Shown here one piece after another: positions 1-6,612 of a stretch of 26,844 nucleotides of DNA. The stretch is from IMG/VR virus record IMGVR_UViG_3300022198_001289, positions 1 through 26,844 of that record, one strand, 5' to 3'. The position numbers were made by a program, and so were the translations under genes. This stretch comes from a virus. The notes under the pieces are model-generated. The model did no database searches. It saw only the letters and a program-made list of their open reading frames with translations, and had not been told where the DNA came from. Position 1 is the stretch's first letter. Every line of letters starts with the position of its first letter.

Positions 1-1557
1 TCAATGTTTCCTAAGCGTAAGTGGATGGTTTGGGAAGGTGAAACAGAAACTGACCAAGACAAGGAAGAAGTAATCTCCAACTACATGCAGTGGGTTGTTT
101 CTCACGGCTGGTTCAAGGAAGAAGTTGGTAAGTTAGTTCTGGACTACATTGACTATGGTACGTGCATTGGCACTGTAGAGTGGGTTGATGAACGAGTAGA
201 ATTAGAGGACAAGACACAGGTAGGCTACGTAGGCCCAAAGATCAGGCGTATTAGTCCTACTGACATTGTGTTTAATCCTGTGTCTCCTAGCTTTACGAAG
301 ACACCAAAGATTGTCCGTTCTCTTGTCACTATGGGTGAGATGAAGGACATTATCGAAGGGTTTTCTAATGATTCCGAAGCCTATGAACAGGCCAAGGAAA
401 TCTTTAAGTACATGCGTGAAATTCGTTCTGAGCAAGCAGAATACGTAGGAAACATAGAGGTTAAAGATGACTATTATAGTCTGGATGGCTTTGATTCTTA
501 TCGTCATTACCTTAGTAGCGACTATGTAGAACTCCTGACCTTCTATGGTGACATCTACGACCACGAGACAGACACTCTGCTTAAAAACTATGTCATTACT
601 GTAGTAGACCGTCACAAGGTTCTATACAAGAAGCCTAATCAGTCATTCTTTGGCTATGCTCCCTTTGCCAGTGCCGTATGGCGTGTACGACAGGACAACC
701 TCTGGGGTATGGGTCCACTAGATAATCTTCTTGGTATGCAGTATCGTATTGACTCTGTAGAAAACCAGAAGGCTGACATGATTGACCTTACCACTGTTCC
801 ACCACTCAAGATCAAGGGCTATGTAGAAGACTTTGAGTGGGGTCCAATGGAAAAGATTTATGTGGGTGACGAGGGTGACGTAGACATTCTACTTCCTAAC
901 TTCAATTCAGTAGCCCACAACGTAGAAATACAGACATACGAAAACCGAATGGAAGAAATGGCTGGATCACCAAAGGAAGCTATGGGTTTCCGTACTCCCG
1001 GTGAGAAGACAGCATATGAAGTACAGCGTCTAGAGAATGCTGCTGCACGTATCTTCCAGAGCAAGATTGCACAGTTTGAGGAACAGGTAACAGAACCTCT
1101 GTTAAACTTTATGCTAGAGCTTGCCAAGCGTAACATGAACAAGACAGTCATTCGTGTAATTGATGATGAGTTTAAAATTTCTGTATTCCAAGACTTGACT
1201 GCTAACGATATTACTGGTGCTGGACGTATCAAGCCTATTGCTGCACGACACTTTGCAGAGAAGGCAGAGTTTATCCAGAACATTAACAACTTCTATTCAT
1301 CTGGCGTAGGTATGGACCCAGAAGTCCGTATTCACCTAAGCTCAGTGAAGCTGGCGGATATGATTAATAGTGTCCTAGATGCAGAGGATTATGAAATCTT
1401 TACGCCATACATTCGACTAACAGAACAAGCAGAAGCTCAGAAGCTACAGGGTGTGCAACAAGAGGATGTCATGATGAATGCCATGACTCCTGCTGGTTTG
1501 ACACCTGATGATGTGGAGCTAGCAGCAGAGGATTTTAATGTCGAAGAACAACCTTAA
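1..1557 (+). CDS. Portal (head-tail connector) protein, 5' end outside window
   Basis: This is the dodecameric ring at the capsid vertex through which DNA is packaged and ejected, and to which the tail adaptor attaches. The frame is open from base 1 and an in-frame ATG sits at 4, but the codon before it is sense, so the true start is probably upstream. The visible 517 residues show a podovirus portal pattern. An aromatic-rich N-terminal half leads to a DNLWGMGPLDNLLGMQYRID segment (about 232-251), then a GSPKEAMGFRTPGEKTAYEVQ segment and a long helix typical of the portal stem/crown. The C-terminus is acidic. Its position before scaffold and capsid genes supports the call. The terminase expected upstream is not in the window. 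Arg codons are almost all CGN (21 of 22). Confidence 0.88.
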   Translation, partial: SMFPKRKWMVWEGETETDQDKEEVISNYMQWVVSHGWFKEEVGKLVLDYIDYGTCIGTVEWVDERVELEDKTQVGYVGPKIRRISPTDIVFNPVSPSFTKTPKIVRSLVTMGEMKDIIEGFSNDSEAYEQAKEIFKYMREIRSEQAEYVGNIEVKDDYYSLDGFDSYRHYLSSDYVELLTFYGDIYDHETDTLLKNYVITVVDRHKVLYKKPNQSFFGYAPFASAVWRVRQDNLWGMGPLDNLLGMQYRIDSVENQKADMIDLTTVPPLKIKGYVEDFEWGPMEKIYVGDEGDVDILLPNFNSVAHNVEIQTYENRMEEMAGSPKEAMGFRTPGEKTAYEVQRLENAAARIFQSKIAQFEEQVTEPLLNFMLELAKRNMNKTVIRVIDDEFKISVFQDLTANDITGAGRIKPIAARHFAEKAEFIQNINNFYSSGVGMDPEVRIHLSSVKLADMINSVLDAEDYEIFTPYIRLTEQAEAQKLQGVQQEDVMMNAMTPAGLTPDDVELAAEDFNVEEQP

Positions 1558-1801
1558 TCTACAGTGGTTCAAGGGTATTGATAAGTCCAAAAAGGACGAT
1601 CTAGAAAAACTAATACGAAATAGCAGGATTGTACTTTCTAGGCTTAAGGACATTCTGGACTCAGACATAAAAGAACTTAATGAATTTACAACGTCTGACT
1701 ATGACTCTCCTTCATGGAGCCATAAGCAGGCACACAACAACGGAAAGCTGGAGTATGCAAGACAAGTGCGCTCACTGCTTTCATTCTTAGAAACGAGGTA
1801 A
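1538..1801 (+). CDS. Small conserved-looking protein between portal and scaffold
   Basis: This 87-residue protein overlaps the portal 3' end by 20 bases. Its ATG follows an AGAGGA ribosome site inside the portal gene, which supports the start. It is charged and mainly helical: a basic/acidic helix at about 10-48, then an SPSWSHKQAHNNGKLEYARQ segment and a second helix. I recognise no enzyme motif and cannot name the family. Its place in the morphogenesis operon suggests an assembly or minor head role, but that is inference from position only. Confidence 0.72.
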   Translation: MSKNNLNLQWFKGIDKSKKDDLEKLIRNSRIVLSRLKDILDSDIKELNEFTTSDYDSPSWSHKQAHNNGKLEYARQVRSLLSFLETR

Positions 1802-1804
1802 TAC

Positions 1805-2551
1805 ATGACCGATGTATTCAACACTGATCCTTCTGAAGTGACCCAAACTCTAGAGGACAAGAACTATCTGGAAGAACTAGTAGGCGATAACAAGAAGTTC
1901 AAGGATGTACAGTCACTAGCCAAGGGTAAAGCCGAAGCTGATATGTATATCGAAACACTCACTCGTAAACTAGATGCTCTTTCGGAAGAAGTAAACAAGC
2001 GTAAGACTGCCGAAGAGATTGCCGACCAATTACGTTCTCAGATGGCAGACCGTTCTTCAAGTAGTCAAGAGACATACCAGTCTCGTGTCGAAAATGAAAA
2101 CGATGGTCAAAACAAACTTAGCATGGCAGACATTGAAAAGCTAGTCGAAGAGAGGCTAAAGAAAGATAAAGAACTCTCCAAGGCACAGCAAAATGTCAAC
2201 CAAGTAAACGAACGTCTAATCAAAGAGTATGGTGCTTCGGCTTCTAAAGTACTCCAAGACAAGGCTCTAGAACTTGGTGTTTCTGTAGAGTACCTAAAAC
2301 AACAGGCTTCAGTAAGCCCACAGGTGTTCTACAATCTGGTTGGTCTAAACAGTCAGAAACAGATGCAGACTAACTTTGTTCCACCTCAGTCATCCATGAA
2401 TACTGCGTCAAATGAACCAGTAGGGACTGTACGGAATAAGTCATACTACGACAAACTATATCGTGATAATCCGCATCTACGTAGTGACTCAAAGACTACC
2501 ATTCAGGAACATCGTGATGCCGTGCGACTAGGTGAAAAATTCTATGAATAA
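1805..2551 (+). CDS. Capsid scaffolding protein
   Basis: The 248-residue product is hydrophilic, rich in Glu, Lys and Gln, and has no Cys or hydrophobic core segments. Long helical, coiled-coil-like stretches lie at about 35-75 and 95-150, followed by a Gln/Asn/Ser-rich linker and a charged C-terminal helix ending in GEKFYE. This is the usual make-up of an internal scaffold that drives procapsid assembly and is then lost. It lies directly before the major capsid gene, the standard position. A GAGG ribosome site precedes the ATG by a few bases. Identity rests on composition, size and position, not on a catalytic motif. Confidence 0.82.
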   Translation: MTDVFNTDPSEVTQTLEDKNYLEELVGDNKKFKDVQSLAKGKAEADMYIETLTRKLDALSEEVNKRKTAEEIADQLRSQMADRSSSSQETYQSRVENENDGQNKLSMADIEKLVEERLKKDKELSKAQQNVNQVNERLIKEYGASASKVLQDKALELGVSVEYLKQQASVSPQVFYNLVGLNSQKQMQTNFVPPQSSMNTASNEPVGTVRNKSYYDKLYRDNPHLRSDSKTTIQEHRDAVRLGEKFYE

Positions 2552-2567
2552 TCGAAAGGAATAGATC

Positions 2568-3530
2568 ATGGCAGGATTTACAACCTCCAGCAATGACCAT
2601 CTGATTCGCAGTAATCTATGGTCTGCTCGTCTAAAGGAAATTCTCGAAGACGAACTAATGGGAACCCGTTACGTTGATATGATTACCGACTTCCCAGACG
2701 GTGACACCATCAACATCCCTTCAATCGGTCAGGCAGAAGTCAACGACTATGCTGAAGATGCCTCCATTCAGTACAATGCAATGGATACTGGTAACTTCAC
2801 CTTCTCAATCACTGACTACAAGTCAAGTGCAACCTACATTACTGAGAAGATGAAGCAGGACTCCTTCTACATGGACCGTCTTGTTTCAGCCTTTGTGCCT
2901 AAGCAGTCACGCGCAATCATGAAGGCAATGGAAGTTGACATTTTAAAGCAGCCTACTCCTGCTGGTGAAGCTGGTCAGACCACCGCCAATGCCAACGTAA
3001 TTAACGGTGCAGAACACCGCTGGGTTGGTTCAGGCACGAGTGAAGTTATTGCAGTAGCAGACTTTGCCAAGGCTCGTTATGCTCTACAGATGGCTAACGT
3101 ACCGATGACTAACCTCGTTGCAGTTGTTCACCCTTCTGTTGAGTACGAACTTAGCACTCTATCCAACCTCGTCAGTGTCTCTAACAACCCACGTTGGGAA
3201 GGCATTGTCCGTGATGGTATCTCTACTGGGATGCAGTTCCTTGTGAATATCTATGGTTTCGACGTTTACACTTCTCAGAACCTACACGTTAACACTGCTT
3301 CTGAAACAATTGGTGGCGTAACTGCCGCTGCTGGTGTTAACAACCTCTTCTTCAGTGCTGCTCCAGATGTTCTACCAATCGTTGGTAACATTCGTCAGCA
3401 GCCCAAGGTTGACTCCGAGTTTAACAAGGATCGCCAGCGTGAAGAGTATGTCACGACTTGTCGCTATGGCTTCAAGTTCTTCCGTCCTGAGAATATGTGC
3501 GTTGTCGTAACTGACACCGACCAAGTTTAA
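2568..3530 (+). CDS. Major capsid protein
   Basis: The 320-residue product forms the icosahedral shell, presumably with the HK97 fold common to tailed phages. It has the balanced, mostly beta-rich composition of a coat protein. The N-terminal arm is followed by a DMITDFPDGDTINIPSIGQA segment, a YITEKMKQDSFYMDRL helix like the spine helix, and an EYVTTCRYGFKFFRPENMCV C-terminus typical of coat proteins in marine podoviruses. It sits directly after the scaffold gene with an AAAGGAA ribosome site. Codons are strongly CGT/CTA/GTT-biased, as expected for the most abundant virion protein. Function is inferred from order, size and composition. Confidence 0.88.
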   Translation: MAGFTTSSNDHLIRSNLWSARLKEILEDELMGTRYVDMITDFPDGDTINIPSIGQAEVNDYAEDASIQYNAMDTGNFTFSITDYKSSATYITEKMKQDSFYMDRLVSAFVPKQSRAIMKAMEVDILKQPTPAGEAGQTTANANVINGAEHRWVGSGTSEVIAVADFAKARYALQMANVPMTNLVAVVHPSVEYELSTLSNLVSVSNNPRWEGIVRDGISTGMQFLVNIYGFDVYTSQNLHVNTASETIGGVTAAAGVNNLFFSAAPDVLPIVGNIRQQPKVDSEFNKDRQREEYVTTCRYGFKFFRPENMCVVVTDTDQV

Positions 3531-3533
3531 TAT

Positions 3534-3540
3534 AGGAGGA
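3534..3540 (+). promoter_or_regulatory. Near-perfect Shine-Dalgarno of the capsid-associated gene
   Basis: AGGAGGA lies 7 bases before the ATG at 3548. It is the strongest ribosome site noticed in the plus-strand block and suggests that the protein that follows is made in large amounts, close to capsid levels. Confidence 0.75.
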
Positions 3541-3547
3541 ATTTGAT

Positions 3548-4090
3548 ATGGCATGGACTAACAAAGATGGTCTGTACGTAAAGTATGGTCGTGAAGAGGC
3601 TGATGTAGCCAATGGTGGTCACTTTAATGTCGATGGTGCTACAAAGCTCCTTGAAGTTGATGTTGATTACACTGATCTAGCTGCATCCTATGCCTTTATT
3701 GGCTCTGCTTCAGGTACTGGTGCTCGCGGCATTGTTGTACCAAAGGGTGCTATTGTTGAAAAGATGGAATTAGTAGTTACTGAGGCATTTACGGTTTCTG
3801 GTGGCACTGCTGACTCTGTTGTGTTTAGCTTTGGTCTTGGTAAGCGTGATGCTGCTGGTGCCATTGCTGCTGTAGACTACGATGAGTACACCACAACTTC
3901 ATTTACTGGTGCACAGCTTTCTCTTGAGCAGGTTGGCAATGTTGTCACTGTTGATCCAGAGTCAACTGGTGCTGGTGATGGCTATGGTGTTGCTACTACT
4001 GAGAATGCTCTTCTTGTAGCTGCTAACACCACTCAGGCTACCAACGTACTAAATGGTGGTTCTCTTAAGCTACGGCTTTACTATCGCTAA
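3548..4090 (+). CDS. Probable capsid decoration or minor head protein
   Basis: The 180-residue product is rich in Gly, Ala, Val and Thr with almost no Cys, consistent with an all-beta virion protein. A basic/aromatic N-terminus (MAWTNKDGLYVKYGREEAD) is followed by repeated beta-strand-like segments and a C-terminus ending GGSLKLRLYYR. It follows the major capsid gene, has a near-consensus ribosome site, and is followed by a strong hairpin, as capsid-level genes often are. Decoration or capsid-stabilising protein is the best reading. A head-completion role cannot be excluded. Confidence 0.6.
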   Translation: MAWTNKDGLYVKYGREEADVANGGHFNVDGATKLLEVDVDYTDLAASYAFIGSASGTGARGIVVPKGAIVEKMELVVTEAFTVSGGTADSVVFSFGLGKRDAAGAIAAVDYDEYTTTSFTGAQLSLEQVGNVVTVDPESTGAGDGYGVATTENALLVAANTTQATNVLNGGSLKLRLYYR

Positions 4091-4098
4091 CTAAAACT

Positions 4099-4128
4099 CT
4101 AGGGGAGAGCAATAGGGTTCTCCCCTAG
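4099..4128 (+). terminator. Strong hairpin after the capsid genes (possible attenuator or partial terminator)
   Basis: A perfect 10-bp inverted repeat (CTAGGGGAGA / TCTCCCCTAG) with a 10-base spacer lies between the capsid-associated gene and the fibre gene. It is not followed by a T-run (the next bases are TACTTACATAAG), so it is not a textbook intrinsic terminator. Its place resembles the terminator after the capsid gene of T7, and it could lower transcription of downstream genes or protect the 3' end of the capsid mRNA. Confidence 0.5.
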
Positions 4129-4148
4129 TACTTACATAAGAGGATAAT

Positions 4149-4565
4149 ATGGCTAACGTACAACATTCCGCACTTACTGATCCAGAACTACATGAGCCAA
4201 AGGATATTTCTACTGCCTCTAGTGGTGAGGTGTACGTAGCCGATGGTTCTGCCTCTGGTGCTTGGGGTCTAGCAGAGACTATTGAGGCTACCAAGGACGT
4301 TACGGGTACTGATGGTTATGTTAAACTCCCCGGTGGTGTGATTCTACAGTGGGGTTTTAAAACTTTAGCTGCTAACACCGCTGTTTTAGTTTCTTTTAGT
4401 ACTTCTTTTCCTAATGCTCTATTAAGTGTACAAGCTACTATTCAAGAAAATAATAACCAAGATAGGTACCCTGCTAAGATAGGGTATACGGATGCTTCTC
4501 AATTTGGTTTATACAACACAAACGGTATTAGTCAAAATTACTACTGGATCGCAATAGGCTACTAA
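4149..4565 (+). CDS. Short head-fibre-like protein with gp53-like C-terminal domain
   Basis: The 138-residue product looks like a two-part fibre. Residues 6-39 (SALTDPELHEPKD, then GEVYVADGSASGAW) resemble the N-terminal segment found in phage head fibres and other capsid-attached fibres. Residues 52-138 begin with GYVKLPGGVILQWG and end with YYWIAIGY, matching the C-terminal domain of many phage tail fibres (gp53-like family), where it probably contacts the host surface. The N-terminal half is about 52% GC and the C-terminal half about 30-38% GC by hand count of single lines, which suggests the tip was exchanged. An AAGAGGA ribosome site precedes the ATG. Family names are from memory. Confidence 0.68.
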   Translation: MANVQHSALTDPELHEPKDISTASSGEVYVADGSASGAWGLAETIEATKDVTGTDGYVKLPGGVILQWGFKTLAANTAVLVSFSTSFPNALLSVQATIQENNNQDRYPAKIGYTDASQFGLYNTNGISQNYYWIAIGY

Positions 4566-4566
4566 C

Positions 4567-5262
4567 ATGAAGACTGGACCTAAAGGGATTAAACTCCTAA
4601 AGTCATTTGAAGGTTGGCGTAGTAAAGCCTACCGTGACTCAGTAGGTGTATGGACCATTGGTTATGGACATACATCTATGGCTGGTCCACCTAAAGTTAC
4701 TTCTAGTATGACCATCACTAAGGCACAGGGTGAGGCTATCCTCAAGAAAGACCTTAAGAAGTATGAGAAAGCAGTTAATGACTACGTTAGGGTCCAATTA
4801 ACTCAAGAACAGTTTGATGCTCTAGTAAGTTTCTGTTATAATGTAGGCCCCGGTAACTTCAAAAAGAGTTCAGTACTACGTTACGTGAATGCACGTAGGT
4901 TTGATGATGTACCTTCTAGGCTAATGCTATGGAATAAGGCTGGAGGTAAGGTTCTACGCGGTTTAACAAGGCGTAGAGCAGCGGAAGGAGAACTCTGGTC
5001 CTCTGGTACACGAGAATACAAACACGCTTCAGCGGCCTTCCCAGACGCTCCTAGAGGCAAGTCACCTATGGAGAGTACTACAAACATTGCTGCAACCATG
5101 AGTGCAGTAGCTGGTGTAACAGCCGCATCTAATGAGATAGTACAGAATACGAGTTCAATGATGCAGGCTGCTCCTTGGGTTCTTCTTGTTATAGTGATTA
5201 TTGGTGCTACCTTCTGGATATGGAAAGAACGTAACCGTAAGTCCAAGGAAGAAGGTATATGA
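4567..5262 (+). CDS. Endolysin: T4-type lysozyme (GH24) with C-terminal membrane segment
   Basis: This 231-residue enzyme cleaves the MurNAc-GlcNAc bond of peptidoglycan at lysis. Residues 1-150 are a GH24 lysozyme: KLLKSFEGWRSKAYRD and GVWTIGYGHT carry the triad E15, D24 and T30, with the same spacing as E11/D20/T26 of T4 lysozyme. DALVSFCYNVGPGNF and GLTRRRAAEGELW are also family-typical. There is no N-terminal signal. Instead an Ala/Ser/Thr linker (about 160-200) leads to a hydrophobic helix at about 203-219 and a basic tail (KERNRKSKEE). The last bases overlap the holin start (ATGA). An internal ATG at 5068 could give a separate 64-residue membrane product. Confidence 0.93.
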   Translation: MKTGPKGIKLLKSFEGWRSKAYRDSVGVWTIGYGHTSMAGPPKVTSSMTITKAQGEAILKKDLKKYEKAVNDYVRVQLTQEQFDALVSFCYNVGPGNFKKSSVLRYVNARRFDDVPSRLMLWNKAGGKVLRGLTRRRAAEGELWSSGTREYKHASAAFPDAPRGKSPMESTTNIAATMSAVAGVTAASNEIVQNTSSMMQAAPWVLLVIVIIGATFWIWKERNRKSKEEGI

Positions 5263-5609
5263 TTTCCCTAATTCTAAAGGCTATCCTTGGTCCTCTGTTA
5301 ACGATAGCAGAGAAGTACCTAGATAACCAAAGGGATTTGAATAGACTAAAGGAAACTACCAAGCGTGTAGCTATGGTAGAAGATACAAAGCAGAGGGTAG
5401 TCAAGTGGCAGTACGCTATTCTCAGGTTTCCACTGTTTGTGGGTGAGACAGTAGCAGTACTCTACTTTGGTGCAATCCTAATTGACTCTACGTTCCCTAG
5501 TGACTGGTTAAACCCTTTAGAGATACCACAGTGGTTTCAACCTTCTTTTGCTACTGCCCTAGCTTCTATCTTTGGTATTGCTGCCGCCGAAAGGATACTA
5601 CGTAAATGA
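5259..5609 (+). CDS. Probable holin
   Basis: This 116-residue membrane protein overlaps the endolysin by four bases (ATGA), the usual holin/endolysin pairing. An amphipathic N-terminus (ISLILKAILGPLLTIAEKYL) and a charged helix (about 20-45) precede two hydrophobic segments at about 58-76 and 94-110, the second ending in AAAERILRK. The pattern resembles small gene-transfer-agent-type three-TM holins, but I cannot assign the family with certainty. Its job would be timed permeabilisation of the inner membrane. Only one lysozyme/holin pair is visible, and no spanin (lipobox plus coiled coil) was found nearby. Confidence 0.7.
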   Translation: MISLILKAILGPLLTIAEKYLDNQRDLNRLKETTKRVAMVEDTKQRVVKWQYAILRFPLFVGETVAVLYFGAILIDSTFPSDWLNPLEIPQWFQPSFATALASIFGIAAAERILRK

Positions 5610-6364
5610 AGTATACGCTTCTAGAGATTGTACAGGAAATCCTTAGTGATATGGATAGTGATGAGGTTAACTCAATCTCAGACACTACTGAGTCACTACA
5701 GGTAGCAGGCATCGTAAAAGAAACATACTACCACCTTGTATCACAGAATGACTTACCTGAGCATACGGGTTTATTCCAGTTGAATGCTTCTGGGGATAAC
5801 ACTAAGCCAGTGCTTATGACTATGCCTAGCAATGCCCTCAAGCTCTACTGGATCAAGTATGATAAACGTAAGGATGGTGAGACTAACTCAGTATTTGATA
5901 CTGTACAGTTTCTAGAGCTTGATGACTTCCTAGAGCGTACTCAGCCAACTAACGTAGATGAAACCTACGTAGACTCTATGACAGTAGATGGGTTTGAGTT
6001 TAAGTTTCAGACTAATAAAGCTCCTGACTACTGGACAGCTTTAGGAGATGATACTCTAGTCTTTGATTCTTATGACTCTAGTGTAGACACCACACTACAA
6101 CAGTCAAAGACTTACTGCTATGGGCTACTGGAGCCTACATTCACTCTTAGTGACTCATATACTCCAGACATTGATGCTACAGAATTTAACTGGTTTGTGA
6201 ATGAAGCCAAGAAGGCAGCATTTGCTAAACTAAAGCAGGTTCGTGACCCTATTGCAGACGAACGTGCAAAGCGAGGGTGGGTACGTAGTCAGCGTAATCG
6301 TGAGAAGACACCAGCTAACGTACCCTTCTACTCAAGATTTAACAGTTATGGGAGAAACAGATAA
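5606..6364 (+). CDS. Head-tail adaptor (T7 gp11 / tail tubular A-like)
   Basis: The 252-residue product probably forms the ring joining portal to tail nozzle. It starts in an ATGA overlap with the holin. The N-terminus MKYTLLEIVQEILSDMDSDE and the following NSISDTTESLQVAGIVKETY helix are typical of adaptor proteins of podoviruses. A beta-rich middle region and a C-terminal FNWFVNEAKKAAFAKLKQV helix with a basic tail complete the pattern. The next large gene is the nozzle, the expected partner. No catalytic function is expected. The call is from pattern and gene order. Confidence 0.74.
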   Translation: MKYTLLEIVQEILSDMDSDEVNSISDTTESLQVAGIVKETYYHLVSQNDLPEHTGLFQLNASGDNTKPVLMTMPSNALKLYWIKYDKRKDGETNSVFDTVQFLELDDFLERTQPTNVDETYVDSMTVDGFEFKFQTNKAPDYWTALGDDTLVFDSYDSSVDTTLQQSKTYCYGLLEPTFTLSDSYTPDIDATEFNWFVNEAKKAAFAKLKQVRDPIADERAKRGWVRSQRNREKTPANVPFYSRFNSYGRNR

Positions 6365-6609
6365 TGCAGATTGAAGAGCGAGACGACCGTGTTCGCACCT
6401 ACGACCTTGGGAACAACAAAGCATTTATCAAACAGACTGATCCTTATGGGTTTGTATACATTAGTCTAGAGCGTGGACATCTACCAGAAAAACTACAGGG
6501 TGCCTACACAAACTATGACTATGCAGAACGTGACCTAAAACGCTACCTACAGGACAAGAAGCGTAAGGTACAAGAAGAAAAACAAGAGCCAATCAAACTG
6601 GAAGGCTAA
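6364..6609 (+). CDS. Small hypothetical protein between adaptor and nozzle
   Basis: This 81-residue product starts in a one-base TAATG overlap with the adaptor, which supports both its start and translational coupling. It has a short beta-like N-terminal half (RVRTYDLGNNKAFIKQTDPY) and a highly charged helical C-terminus (RYLQDKKRKVQEEKQEPIK). No domain is recognised. Location within the tail operon suggests an assembly or minor virion role, which is inference only. Confidence 0.7.
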   Translation: MQIEERDDRVRTYDLGNNKAFIKQTDPYGFVYISLERGHLPEKLQGAYTNYDYAERDLKRYLQDKKRKVQEEKQEPIKLEG

Positions 6610-6612
6610 TAG

